Positions 52,340 through 61,714 of a stretch of DNA of 64,000 nt are shown here, piece by piece. The notes beneath the pieces were generated by a model that was given only the letters and a program-made list of their open reading frames with translations, made no database searches and had not been told where the DNA came from. Where the stretch lies: positions 1 to 64,000 of the forward strand of contig NZ_FNFC01000013.1 in NCBI RefSeq assembly GCF_900100385.1, given 5' to 3'. Every line of letters starts with the position of its first letter. Position 1 is the first letter of the stretch. A program made the position numbers and the translations under genes. Origin of the DNA: Halovenus aranensis (GTDB taxonomy: Archaea; Halobacteriota; Halobacteria; Halobacteriales; Haloarculaceae).

Positions 52340-53818
52340 TCAGTGTCGGTCGACGACGCCGACATCGGTGTCGAGGCCGTCGTCGATGCGCTCGAAAGTC
52401 GGCGGGGAGAGGAGCCGAGAGGCAACACTCCGGTCCTGGCTCGCGCCAATCAGGACGAGGTCGTACTCGTGTGCATGGCGGTCGAGGAACGTTTCGACAC
52501 TGGACTGTGAGACACGCGTCTCGATGGTGCCATCGAACGGCTCGACGATATCGGCGAGCATCTCCTCTGCCTGCCGGCGCTCTCGTTTGCCCGAGACACA
52601 GGCACCGACGCTGACCTCGCCGGTATCGCCTGTCAGACGCGTGGCGAAATCGACCATGTTGTGTGCGACTCCACCCGCCTCTCTGACGGGAACGAGCACC
52701 CGTCGCCAGCGCGTGCGCCCACCCTCTGACTGGTGTAGGAGTACGTCTACGTCTCCCTGAAAGAGTTCACGGGTAAACTGTGTCACACTCCCGAAGTCCG
52801 AGGCGGCAGGCGACACCACCAGGTCGCAGTTCGCTTGCGATGCGGTCTGTAGCACTGTCGACCCCAGGGTCGACCCCGACGCTGCGACGACCACCTGACA
52901 GGGGACATCGACCTGCGTTTCGATTCGCGTCGCCTGTCGTTCGAGGGTCGCGACCGACTCGCTGACGGCCTCGCGCGGCCCCATCTCGCCGTCTGGTCCC
53001 TCCGCTGTCGGTTCCCCCTCCAGCACCGGACCGGTCTTGACGAGTTTCGTGCTGCCGTGGTCTTCCAGGAGTGACCGCTCGGCACGAGCCATCCACTCTT
53101 GGTCAACGACGTCGAGCAAAACGACCTTGCCAGCGCGGTGGGCCGCCGCGAGACGGGCGGCGAGCATCGCGGTCGCGCCGGGGTTCGGCCCGCGCATCGG
53201 TACGAGCACGCGGTCGTCACCGCTGGTCGTCTCATACAGATAGTGGGCGCGTTGTTCGTAGAGATACCGCCGCCATCCTTCGAATCCAACCGCGACGATT
53301 GCGCTGCTGAGGGCGGCGCTGAACACGAAAAACAGGGGATGTGCCACCCGCGTGTGGACGAACAGCGTCACGAGGGCCATCGCGAACGCCGAAGGCTGCT
53401 CGACCCCGAACAGCCACGTCGCGAGACCGGTGATAAAAATCGTCAGTGCCGCGGCGGTCGCGTTCACCTCGTTGGCCGGTGTCGTGTACAACAGCCGACT
53501 CGTCACCTCGACAGCGACCCAGCCACAGGTGGCACCCACTGTGAGGCCGCCGACAAACCGTAGCGGCGACGCGTACCGTCCCTCGGGGTTGGCAAAGAGC
53601 GTGTACGCTCCCGACGCAAGCGGCGGATACACCAGAAAGGAGAGCGGCCCCACTCTGTTCGAGAGCGCCGTCACGAGCGCCACGAGCAGCGGAACGACGA
53701 ACAGAATCGAGAGATGGACAACTGTGTTGGTCCGTTCGAGCCACCGTCGCAGGTCACGCGACTCGCGGTGCTGGGCCTGTCGAACGCGACTGAGAATCGA
53801 TTGCAAACGCCGCCCCAT
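52340..53818 (-). CDS. HPP-family membrane protein fused to Usp domains
   Basis: 492 residues. The N-terminal HPP domain has about four to six transmembrane helices (VVHLSILFVVPLLVALVTAL near 33, FLVYPPLASGAYTLFA near 63, EQPSAFAMALVTLFV near 140). Two cytosolic Usp-like domains follow (VLVPMRGPNPGATAMLAAR near 204 and VLVPVREAGGVAHNMVDF near 378). HPP proteins include bacterial and plastid nitrite transport; a transporter with a nucleotide-sensing tail is plausible but not shown. The Usp glycine loops are degenerate (VVSPAASDFGSVTQF). Starts with ATG 53818 (GTG one codon earlier possible). Confidence 0.8.
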   Translation of the reverse strand: MGRRLQSILSRVRQAQHRESRDLRRWLERTNTVVHLSILFVVPLLVALVTALSNRVGPLSFLVYPPLASGAYTLFANPEGRYASPLRFVGGLTVGATCGWVAVEVTSRLLYTTPANEVNATAAALTIFITGLATWLFGVEQPSAFAMALVTLFVHTRVAHPLFFVFSAALSSAIVAVGFEGWRRYLYEQRAHYLYETTSGDDRVLVPMRGPNPGATAMLAARLAAAHRAGKVVLLDVVDQEWMARAERSLLEDHGSTKLVKTGPVLEGEPTAEGPDGEMGPREAVSESVATLERQATRIETQVDVPCQVVVAASGSTLGSTVLQTASQANCDLVVSPAASDFGSVTQFTRELFQGDVDVLLHQSEGGRTRWRRVLVPVREAGGVAHNMVDFATRLTGDTGEVSVGACVSGKRERRQAEEMLADIVEPFDGTIETRVSQSSVETFLDRHAHEYDLVLIGASQDRSVASRLLSPPTFERIDDGLDTDVGVVDRH

Positions 53819-53867
53819 CACGTTCTTTCAGGTGAGCGAAACGATAAAATCTTCCGGAACCCGCGGC

Positions 53868-55121
53868 TTAGAAGTCACGTAGCCGAGACTGAATCCCCGC
53901 GACCAGCGCTGACTTCCGCCGGAGTGCCCCGAGCGAGACCGGCAGCTGTGGGGCGAGAGTTCCGACGGCGTCGTGGAACGTTTCTGCGGTCGCGGGCTCG
54001 CCCTCGAAGGCGTGGCGGATGCCCTCTCGGATTTGCCAGACGCCGACCGGTGCCCAGTAGCCGTCACTGGCGTGTCGAACCACCAGACACGTCGCCTGGC
54101 GGTCGATTTCGTCGAGATGTTCGAGCACCGCCAGCCGCGAGGCGTGATACGCGCCGGCGGTCTCCTCGACGTAGCCAGTTCGCCCCTCGTAGCTCTCGTA
54201 ATCTGCCGCGAGATAGTAGTCACCGTCGGGATTCGGGTTCCAGATACTGCCCGGTGCCTTCAACTCGACCAGCTCGAACTCCCAGTTGCCCGGGGCAAGA
54301 ATCACCCAGTACTGGTTGCCGATGTACTCGTTGTAATAGACCTGTACTTGGTCGAGACTCGAGGCGTTGCGAAGCGAGCCACGCAGATACTGGCCGACGG
54401 TGTCGTCGACTGCAGTGATAGACCACCGCGTCGGGACGAGCCGGCGGTTGTGGCCCTGACCGAGTGCGCCGGCCGAGAGAATCGTGTTGATGTCGTAGAC
54501 ATCGAAGCCGCGCCGGTAGAGGTAGGTTATCGCGCCCTCGGCGGCCCAGTCGTCGTCTTCCAGCGTCTTCTCGACCGGACGCGGGACTGACGGGTTCTCG
54601 GCAAGTGTGGCGTCGGTCGCTCGCGCCCGCGGGCCGGTCGGTGTCGAAATATCGTCGAGTGAGAGGTCAACCTCGGGCGCGCTGTCGAGGCCGACCTCGA
54701 CGTCGACGGGTTGGTCGGCGATGGCGACCTCCCGCTGGACACCGACGAAGCCGTCCCACACGTCCTCGACGTTTACCTGGGCAGACCGCGTGGAGTTGAG
54801 TAAGCCCGTTCGGCGCTGGAGCACGTCGTCGATAGCCAGCCCCTGCTGGTACCACTCGCCGCTCGTGGCGTACCGAGTAGCGTCGGCTTCGCGGTCCATC
54901 GGCGAGAGCAACCCGGTCGACACGTCGGGGTAGTTCGAACGACCGACGAAAATCTCGGGCGCCGTCGACCCGAACAGCGAGTCCCCCTGCACCACCTGCT
55001 CGAACTGCCGTTCCACGTCGTCGAGGTGGTCCGTAATCTCGTAGGACTTCTCGCGGGCGAGACGCCGACGTTCCGCATCCTCGTCACGCTCGAACTCGTC
55101 GATGAACTCCTCCAGACGCAT
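53868..55121 (-). CDS. nreA: DNA repair protein NreA with PIP box
   Basis: 417 residues. The family core is visible as PEIFVGRSNYPDVSTGLLSP near residue 55, and TRWSITAVDDTVGQYL near 230. The protein ends GIQSRLRDF, whose QSRLRDF matches the PCNA-interacting QxxLxxF motif that in Haloferax volcanii NreA is needed for its repair function. It therefore likely acts with PCNA in repair of DNA damage such as mitomycin lesions. It is divergent from the PGF-CTERM phosphoesterase gene. Confidence 0.92.
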   Translation of the reverse strand: MRLEEFIDEFERDEDAERRRLAREKSYEITDHLDDVERQFEQVVQGDSLFGSTAPEIFVGRSNYPDVSTGLLSPMDREADATRYATSGEWYQQGLAIDDVLQRRTGLLNSTRSAQVNVEDVWDGFVGVQREVAIADQPVDVEVGLDSAPEVDLSLDDISTPTGPRARATDATLAENPSVPRPVEKTLEDDDWAAEGAITYLYRRGFDVYDINTILSAGALGQGHNRRLVPTRWSITAVDDTVGQYLRGSLRNASSLDQVQVYYNEYIGNQYWVILAPGNWEFELVELKAPGSIWNPNPDGDYYLAADYESYEGRTGYVEETAGAYHASRLAVLEHLDEIDRQATCLVVRHASDGYWAPVGVWQIREGIRHAFEGEPATAETFHDAVGTLAPQLPVSLGALRRKSALVAGIQSRLRDF

Positions 55122-55323
55122 CTACGCTGGTGTTGGGTAGTCGACGGTATGAATCTACTGTCGACGCCTGCCGCTGGACGGCGGCCGTACTGAGGACGAG
55201 ACAGAGCTCCTGTCTACCCCTGCACTGCAGGCAGTCTGGTCGCCCTCGTGGCGCTGGCTACAGTGTGCCATTGAGACATATATTTAGATTGTGTGGGATA
55301 TGTATAGTAAATCCTCAAGAAAT

Positions 55324-57558
55324 ATGTGGCGCCTGGCGCTTGAGACGAACGTAATGTGGACTCTCAGCCGCGTGGTCGAGTCGAACCGAGAAGCGAGAAC
55401 AGGTCTGTTGCTCGCGGGGGCCGTGTTAGCGGCGCTTTTTCTCACTGTTTCCGGGGCCGTCGCCGCCGACGGGGCACCGGACCAGCGCGCTGTCGCGGAC
55501 CTGAATGGGTCTGTCGACACTGGCACGAACCTCACGATTATCCAGTACAACGATATCCAGACAGCGATGGCCGACAACGAGTCGATGGCACGACTTGTCG
55601 GCGCAATCAACGACCGCAAGGCGGCGCTCGATAACCCGACGCTCGTCGTCGGCGGTGGGGACGAGGTGAGCCCGAGCTCGCTGTCGGCAGTCTCGGAGTG
55701 GCGCGTTCCGGTCGACGCGCTGAACGTGTTGAACCCTGCAGCAGAGGTCCTCGGAAACCACGACCTCGACTACGGCTTCGGGGCCGTCGAGAACTTCACC
55801 GAGGAGTCTGAGTTCCCGTGGCTCGTCGCAAACATCAGAGCCGAGGACGGCGGCAACGTTCCGGGGACACAGAACTACACGACCGTCGAACGCGGGGGCG
55901 TCACAATCGGGATTCTCGGCCTCGTCGACGACGCCATCGACCCAAAGACAGCGGTCGACTTCGAGGAACAGGGGTACGAGGTGACCGACTGGTCACAAGC
56001 CGGTAGCGAGGTCGCGACGACGCTCGAAGAGGAGGAAAACGTCGACGTCGTCGTTGCACTCACCCACACTGGCGTCCCCGAGTCGAAAGAGATCGCCAAC
56101 AACACCGACAACATCGACGTTATCGTCACCGGTGACGACGAGGTACTTTACGGGCCTCAGGTCACCTCTGGAACCGCTATCGTTGAGGCCGGCGGCGAAG
56201 CGACACACCTCGGCGAGGTCAACCTCACTGTCGGTGACGACGCGGTCGGCTTTGACGGCGGCAGCCTCTACAACCTTGAGGAAGGGAGTTGGTCGATGAA
56301 CGAGACGGCAGACGAGGTCGTCCAGGCTGGCCGTACCGAGGACCTCACACAGGTCGCCGGTGAAGCGACTGCCTCCCTCGACTCGACGTTCGGAAACTAC
56401 GCCGACGACACCGGCTGGGGCCGGGTTATCGGCGACGCGTTCCTCGCTCAGACCGGTGCCGACCTGGCGATGACAAACGCTGGCGGCATCCGTGGGAACT
56501 TCATCATCGACGAGGGCGAGGTTACCTACGACGACATCTACACGTCGCTTCCCTTCGGAAACACGCTCGTGACAAAGGCGATGACCGGCCAGCAGATCGT
56601 CGACTACCTCTCGCGGACTGCCGCCCCCTTCGACAACGACTTCGGCGTTCAGCCGGAGCTGCAGGTCGGTGGCCTCTCCTACGAAGTCGTCGACCGTCCC
56701 GACCCCGAGCGAAAGGTGACTGATGTCTACGTCCAGGGAGACCCTATCGACCTGGGAAAGACCTACGAGGTTGCTGTCAACTCCTACATGGCCGGCGGTC
56801 CGATGCTCTCGGAGCTCGAAACGGTCGATGAAAACCTCACGCTGTACGGCACCGCAGTCGTCAACTACGTCGAACAGCAGGGAACGATAACGCCACCTGA
56901 GGAGGACCGAATCCGCCGGACAACCCGCTCACTCGGGAAGGCCGATATCTCGCTCGACGGTGACGTGGCGACACTCGAATACGACGTGCCCGACGCCGTC
57001 GATTCCATCGAGCGGTCGTCGTTCACCGTGATGAACGAGACTGCGGGACAGCTCGCTGTCCAGTCAGCCGAACTCACCGACAACACGCTCCGTCTGTCGG
57101 TCAACCAGGCTGCTCTGGTGGCACTTTCGGAACGCAGTGACACCGTTCAGATGTACGGCACATACAACGACTCCGTGATTGACCCACAGCGCAACGGGTT
57201 CGACACGTCGCGGCTGAACGGTGACGCAATGATTTCCGAGGCGACGCTTCTCGAAAACGAACTCGCGGACGCCCGAGCGACACTCGAGGCGCTCGAGGAG
57301 GATATCGTCGACAAAAACGACGAAATCGCGGAGCTAGAGTCCCAGCTAAGCGACCTCAAATCCCAACTGAGTGACCGCGACGACGAAATCGCAGACCTCG
57401 AAGCACAGCTGGAGGAGAAAGACGAGCGCATCGCAGAACTCGAGAGTGACAGCTCCGAAACCGACGACTCCGATTCGAGCGGTCCCGGATTTACGCCTGC
57501 CATTGCGGTCCTCGCAGCCCTTGGCGGGACGCTGCTTGCGATTCGCCGACGACGGTAA
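55324..57558 (+). CDS. UshA-like metallophosphoesterase, PGF-CTERM surface protein
   Basis: About 744 residues. After a signal sequence (TGLLLAGAVLAALFLTVSG), a calcineurin-like domain and a 5'-nucleotidase C-terminal domain follow. GNHDLDYGF is intact. The first metal motif reads YNDIQTA where the family has NDxH, and the later GGHTH site reads VTGDDEVLYG. A coiled coil (about 640-715, DLKSQLSDRDDEIADLEAQL) and a C-terminal PGF-CTERM segment with a hydrophobic helix and RRRR end it, predicting archaeosortase processing and cell-surface attachment. The N-terminal start is unsure (ATG 55300, 55324 or 55354); a TATA-like ATATATTTAG is at 55279. Confidence 0.85.
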   Translation: MWRLALETNVMWTLSRVVESNREARTGLLLAGAVLAALFLTVSGAVAADGAPDQRAVADLNGSVDTGTNLTIIQYNDIQTAMADNESMARLVGAINDRKAALDNPTLVVGGGDEVSPSSLSAVSEWRVPVDALNVLNPAAEVLGNHDLDYGFGAVENFTEESEFPWLVANIRAEDGGNVPGTQNYTTVERGGVTIGILGLVDDAIDPKTAVDFEEQGYEVTDWSQAGSEVATTLEEEENVDVVVALTHTGVPESKEIANNTDNIDVIVTGDDEVLYGPQVTSGTAIVEAGGEATHLGEVNLTVGDDAVGFDGGSLYNLEEGSWSMNETADEVVQAGRTEDLTQVAGEATASLDSTFGNYADDTGWGRVIGDAFLAQTGADLAMTNAGGIRGNFIIDEGEVTYDDIYTSLPFGNTLVTKAMTGQQIVDYLSRTAAPFDNDFGVQPELQVGGLSYEVVDRPDPERKVTDVYVQGDPIDLGKTYEVAVNSYMAGGPMLSELETVDENLTLYGTAVVNYVEQQGTITPPEEDRIRRTTRSLGKADISLDGDVATLEYDVPDAVDSIERSSFTVMNETAGQLAVQSAELTDNTLRLSVNQAALVALSERSDTVQMYGTYNDSVIDPQRNGFDTSRLNGDAMISEATLLENELADARATLEALEEDIVDKNDEIAELESQLSDLKSQLSDRDDEIADLEAQLEEKDERIAELESDSSETDDSDSSGPGFTPAIAVLAALGGTLLAIRRRR

Positions 57559-57661
57559 CGCTCTGGCAGCGCGGGAGCCGTATCCGCGAGGTAGTGCGCT
57601 CCCGACCTGGCTGTGGCGTTTGCTAGACCTATACAGTACTGGGCCACGTGGTTTCGGGTGC

Positions 57662-59113
57662 ATGAGCTACGAAGGTCCGACCAGCCTGTACATCGATGGC
57701 GAGTGGACGAACGCTGCGGGCGGCGAGGAACTGGAGTCTGTCGACCCGGCGACAGAAGACGTCTACGCGACGGTCGCGGCGGCGACGGCCGAGGACGTCG
57801 AAACGGCCGTCGAAGCGGCCCGCGAGGCCGTCGAGACGGGAAGCGAGTGGCGGACGATGGCTCCGTCAGAGCGTGCGTCCATGCTGCACGACTTCGCTGA
57901 CGCACTCGAGTCCTGGCGCGAGGAGATTACACTTGCCGAAGCACGCGACAACGGCAAGACCCAGTTCGAGGCCAAACTCGAACACGGGATGGTTATCGAC
58001 ACACTCCGATACTACGCCGGCTGGGCAGACAAGGTAGAGGGAAGCCAGATTCCCGTCGAAGGCAACCGCATCGACTACACGCTGCGCGAGCCCGTCGGCG
58101 TCACGGGCCACATCGTTCCCTGGAACTACCCCTTCCAACTCGCGGGTCGGTCGATTGCGCCCGCGCTGGCCTGTGGCAACAGCCTCGTCGTGAAACCGTC
58201 CAGTCAGACGCCGCTGTCTGCGCTGTACTACGCGAAAGCCGCCGAAGAGGCGGGCCTGCCCGACGGCGTCATCAACGTCCTCCCCGGGCGGGGCAGCGTT
58301 GCCGGCAGTGCGCTCGCGGAACACGACGACGTCGACCACCTCACCTTCACCGGCAGCACCGAAATCGGGACCGAAATCGGGGCCACGGCCGGCGAGCAGG
58401 TCACGAACGTCACCCTCGAACTCGGCGGGAAAGGCCCACAGGTCGTGTTCCCAGACGCCGACCTCGGCGCGGCCGCCCAGGGTGTCCGCTATGGCATCTT
58501 CATGAACTGCGGCCAGATGTGCTGGGCTGGCTCGCGGCTGGTCGTCCACGAGGACGTTCACGACGACCTCGTCGAGATGGTCGTCGACCAGGCCGAATCC
58601 ATCCCGCTCGGTGACGGAATCACCGACAACGCCCAGATGGGACCGATGGTCAGCGAGTCCCAGCGCGAGGAGGTCCTCGACTACATCGAGACGGGCAAAT
58701 CGGAGGGTGCGACCGTCGCCACCGGCGGCGGCGTCCCCGAGGGCAAAGACGAGGGCTACTTCGTCGAGCCGACGGTGTTCACCGACGTGACAAACGACAT
58801 GACCATCGCCCGCGAGGAGATTTTCGGCCCGGTCCTATCGGTTATCGAGGTCAGCGACGAGGAGGAGGCCCTCGAAGTCGCCAACGACTCGCCGTTCGGC
58901 CTGATGTCCTGTGTCTGGACGAACGACCTCTCGCGCGCTCACGAGTTCGCGCGTGACCTCGAATACGGCATGGTCAACGTCAACGAGACGCCCAACACGT
59001 TCCCACAGACTCCCTTCGGTGGCGTCAAAGAGAGCGGCACCGGCCGCGAGCAGGGTAAGTACGCCATCGAGGAGTACACCCGCGTCAAGAACGTCAACAT
59101 CAACCTCGGCTAA
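57662..59113 (+). CDS. NAD(P)-dependent aldehyde dehydrogenase
   Basis: 483 residues, usual for the superfamily. The cofactor-site block PWNYPFQLAGRSIAPALACG is near 157. The glutamate motif LELGGKGPQVVF is near 252, and the catalytic Cys287 lies in FMNCGQMCWAGSR. The C-terminal PFGGVKESGTGREQG is present. Betaine-aldehyde or other aldehydes are possible substrates; this is not resolved from sequence. The phosphoesterase gene ends about 100 nt upstream. A CCTATACA box lies 34-27 nt before ATG 57662. Confidence 0.93.
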   Translation: MSYEGPTSLYIDGEWTNAAGGEELESVDPATEDVYATVAAATAEDVETAVEAAREAVETGSEWRTMAPSERASMLHDFADALESWREEITLAEARDNGKTQFEAKLEHGMVIDTLRYYAGWADKVEGSQIPVEGNRIDYTLREPVGVTGHIVPWNYPFQLAGRSIAPALACGNSLVVKPSSQTPLSALYYAKAAEEAGLPDGVINVLPGRGSVAGSALAEHDDVDHLTFTGSTEIGTEIGATAGEQVTNVTLELGGKGPQVVFPDADLGAAAQGVRYGIFMNCGQMCWAGSRLVVHEDVHDDLVEMVVDQAESIPLGDGITDNAQMGPMVSESQREEVLDYIETGKSEGATVATGGGVPEGKDEGYFVEPTVFTDVTNDMTIAREEIFGPVLSVIEVSDEEEALEVANDSPFGLMSCVWTNDLSRAHEFARDLEYGMVNVNETPNTFPQTPFGGVKESGTGREQGKYAIEEYTRVKNVNINLG

Positions 59114-59245
59114 CTCGACAGCAGTATCCGACTGCTCGGTATCGCCCTGTCCCATGTCTGACGACGTGGCCGACTCTCGTACGAGCTTCGTGCTGACTGG
59201 CGTCTGAGAGGACACCTCCACGGTAACTCGACACAGCGCCCGTTC

Positions 59246-59647
59246 TCAGTCGAGAACGCTGTCGGTGAGCCAGCACCCATCGAGCGGTTCCCTGTCACAG
59301 ACAGAGAGCGCGAACTGGTAGCTGACTGTCCGGCCCGCAGAGCCAGTAAGTGCCACCCGTTGTTTGGCCTGCTCGCCGGACCGCTCGACCGGGTCGGTTT
59401 CCGCCTCGACGTGGTCAATCATCGGCGCGTACCGCGGTCCCTCGACCATTCTGACGAACCGGTCGAGTGGGCCGGTCACACGACGGTTGGCTGGCGATGC
59501 AAAATTGTATGCGGTCTTGATACCGGCGTTCTCGACCGGGTCGTCGTTGTCAGCAAGCGCCTCGAGCTGTATCTCCACGACTGTCTCCGGCCCGTGCCTT
59601 GGGTCGGGTGTCGGGAGGTCAGAGACGGGATAATCTGAGTGTGTCAT
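59246..59647 (-). CDS. DUF4864-like protein (133 aa)
   Basis: 133 residues matching the DUF4864 layout: VVEIQLEALADNDDPVENAG, then YNFASPANRRVTGPLDRFVRMVEG near 57, the most family-like block (residues known as FASPxNR...). An NTF2-like small beta-sandwich fold is expected. Function unknown. ATG 59647 starts MTHSDYPVSDLP; the open frame upstream is not protein-like. It is convergent with the aldehyde dehydrogenase gene. Confidence 0.75.
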   Translation of the reverse strand: MTHSDYPVSDLPTPDPRHGPETVVEIQLEALADNDDPVENAGIKTAYNFASPANRRVTGPLDRFVRMVEGPRYAPMIDHVEAETDPVERSGEQAKQRVALTGSAGRTVSYQFALSVCDREPLDGCWLTDSVLD

Positions 59648-59937
59648 CGTAGAACCCGCGTTGGATTCTAGTATACTGGCTGGAGCCTCTTCAACCGCCT
59701 GTCCGTGTCTGAGACGACAGTATCCACACTCTGTACGTTCACACAACTGTAGACAGTCCCTCACGGTGATTGCTATCTCAGACTTCCCGACAGGTTGTAG
59801 TCACTCTGCGTGGCACAATCAGCCACCGGCGCTGGACTCCGGACAAGCGTCGACGGCGGTCAGGCACTCGAACAGCCAACGTAGCGACTACGGGCGGTCA
59901 AAAAATAGGAATGCTGGCGACAACCGCGCGCTCGCGG
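59648..59937. other. 290-nt spacer, no gene seen
   Basis: The sequence between the DUF4864 start and the acidic small-protein stop holds no convincing frame on either strand. It would include the promoter of the DUF4864 gene (minus strand). Confidence 0.4.
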
Positions 59938-60072
59938 TTACTCGTCGTCCTCGTCGCCGCCGTCGGTAACGAGTTCTGCGTCGGCACTCGATTCCTTGTT
60001 GAGGAACTCGGGCTCGTACTCCGTCTCTGTCTCGTCGCTATCGTCGGCGCGGTATGAGTGTCCGTGACACAT
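59938..60072 (-). CDS. Small acidic Cys/His-start protein (44 aa)
   Basis: 44 residues starting MCHGHSYRADDSDETETEYE and ending in an Asp/Glu run, about 39% acidic. The MCHGH start, with one cysteine and two histidines, is distinctive and may bind a metal. I recall haloarchaeal mini-proteins beginning MCHG with a similar acidic tail. Start codon ATG at 60072, stop TAA at 59938-59940. Function unknown. Confidence 0.65.
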   Translation of the reverse strand: MCHGHSYRADDSDETETEYEPEFLNKESSADAELVTDGGDEDDE

Positions 60073-60198
60073 GGTTCACCATAGCATACGACTGTATACA
60101 TTTCAAAGCTTCGCCCGTCGGGGTAGAACTGTTCAGACCCGCGATTTCACTCTCTGCGTGTTCATAGAGTGGACAGCTTCGCCCCGGCCCGGTACCGA

Positions 60199-60399
60199 TT
60201 ACATGTACACGTCGTAGAGCCACTTCACGCCGAAATAACAGAACCACGTCATGTAGATGGTCAAGATAATCAGCCAGACAGTGAACTTGACCATCGGGTC
60301 CGGATAGACGACGTACGCGAACACGAGGAGAAGGGCAGTTGCAAGCAGTGCCAGCCCGTCCAGACGGTCGACGGACGGCATTTCCATCGACGTGTGCAT
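60199..60399 (-). CDS. Small two-TM membrane protein (66 aa)
   Basis: 66 residues (MHTSMEMPSVDRLDGLALLA) with two hydrophobic helices, LALLATALLLVFAYVVYP near 17 and VKFTVWLIILTIYMTWFCYF near 38. ATG 60387 (MEMPSV) is an equally good start. Lies divergent from the thioredoxin-like gene. Function unknown. Confidence 0.65.
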   Translation of the reverse strand: MHTSMEMPSVDRLDGLALLATALLLVFAYVVYPDPMVKFTVWLIILTIYMTWFCYFGVKWLYDVYM

Positions 60400-60509
60400 A
60401 CATCTGGTTGTCGTTGCGGCAGTATCAATGGCGCGGTCCGCGGTTGCACGAAGCGGAACCGAACGAAGCAGATTTAACAACACGCAGGCAAACTCACAAA
60501 CGATACAGT

Positions 60510-61037
60510 ATGCGTCGTCGTGAAGCACTCGCCGGACTGGGCGCGCTCGGAGTGTTCGGCGGCGGTGCAGCCGTCGCTTTCGGTGGACTCGATTTCGCGG
60601 GCGGTGACGGCGGAGTCGAGCCGGTCGAACTCCCCCGGTTTGAGGCACCAGGGAGCACTGCCGGCACAGAGGTCGTCCCCGAATCGGACCGGGTGACGTT
60701 CGTGACGATGTTTGCAACGTGGTGTCGGACCTGTCGCCGCGAGATGGACTCGCTCAACGACGCCGCGGCCGCCGTCCCTGCGGACGTTCAATTCGTCTCG
60801 GTGACTAACGAACCGATCGGCGAGACGATTCAGCCCGCCGATGTCGTCGACTGGTGGCGCGAACACGACGGCAACTGGCCGGTCGCCCACGACGAGGACC
60901 TCGAACTGACGAAGGCACTTGACGCCTCGGGTGTCCCCTACTCGGCGGTCATCGACGCCGACAATCAACTCACCTGGGCCGATGGTGGCTACAAGGAGAC
61001 AGCGACTATTCTGCGCCGTATCGACGAGGCACGGTAA
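60510..61037 (+). CDS. TlpA/thioredoxin-like protein, membrane-anchored
   Basis: 175 residues. The N-terminal RRREALAGLGALGVFGGGAA is a Tat-like signal or anchor. The thioredoxin fold follows with the redox motif WCRTC near residue 70, then FVSVTNEPIGETIQP and SGVPYSAVIDADNQLTWADGG near 140 containing the cis-proline. Likely an extracytoplasmic thiol:disulfide reductase. Its TAA overlaps the start of the ccdA-like gene by one base (TAATG), so the two are coupled: the electron donor is CcdA. Confidence 0.88.
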   Translation: MRRREALAGLGALGVFGGGAAVAFGGLDFAGGDGGVEPVELPRFEAPGSTAGTEVVPESDRVTFVTMFATWCRTCRREMDSLNDAAAAVPADVQFVSVTNEPIGETIQPADVVDWWREHDGNWPVAHDEDLELTKALDASGVPYSAVIDADNQLTWADGGYKETATILRRIDEAR

Positions 61038-61714
61038 TGTCACTCACAGCAGAAGCCGGTTTTGCCTTCGGGGTTGGTATGACGGCGTTTTTCTCACCGT
61101 GTGTCGTCGCACTCCTGCCCGGCTACATCGGCTACTACGTGGCGACTGTCGACGGAGAGCGAGCGCCACTCGCGGGTGCACTTGCCCGCGGTGGCGCGGC
61201 GAGTCTGGGTGCTGTGCTCGCCTTTGCGGTGCTGTCGGTCGTTGCCCTCGCTGCCGGTGAACTGCTGGAGCGTGCGATTCCGTTGCTCGAAGTGCTCGTT
61301 GGCGTCTCTCTGGTCGTGTTCGGTGTGTTCGTCCTCAGAAAAGGGGCGCTCTCGTTTACCGTCCCGCTCCCGGAGCGACGCGCCAGCGTCCTCGGATTCG
61401 CGCTCTTTGGCGTGATGTACGCACTCGCTGCGACGGCGTGTGTACTCCCGCTCTTTCTGTCGGTCACCGTCCTTTCTTTCGAGTTCTCTGTCGGCGGGAC
61501 CGCGGTCGTGTTGGGTGCCTACGCCGCCGGGTTCGCCGTGCTCATGCTCGCGGCGACGGTGATGACGGCGGTCGGTCGCCAGGCGCTGCTCGATACGGCT
61601 CTCGCACGGGCCGGCACGCTGACGAAAGTCGCCGGTGTCGTGCTGATTCTCGCTGGAGTCGCCCAACTCGCAATCGCTTACAGCGTCGAACCGGCCGAGA
61701 CGATTCCGTTCTAG
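61037..61714 (+). CDS. ccdA: CcdA-type thiol:disulfide electron transporter
   Basis: 225 residues with six hydrophobic segments and the DsbD/CcdA redox cysteines: the first in FFSPCVVALLPGYIG near residue 20, the second in AATACVLPLFLSV near 134. Moves reducing equivalents from cytoplasmic thioredoxin to extracytoplasmic thioredoxin-like proteins, as needed for cytochrome c maturation. Paired with the upstream TlpA-like gene. The last 4 nt overlap the convergent methyltransferase gene. Confidence 0.9.
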   Translation: MSLTAEAGFAFGVGMTAFFSPCVVALLPGYIGYYVATVDGERAPLAGALARGGAASLGAVLAFAVLSVVALAAGELLERAIPLLEVLVGVSLVVFGVFVLRKGALSFTVPLPERRASVLGFALFGVMYALAATACVLPLFLSVTVLSFEFSVGGTAVVLGAYAAGFAVLMLAATVMTAVGRQALLDTALARAGTLTKVAGVVLILAGVAQLAIAYSVEPAETIPF

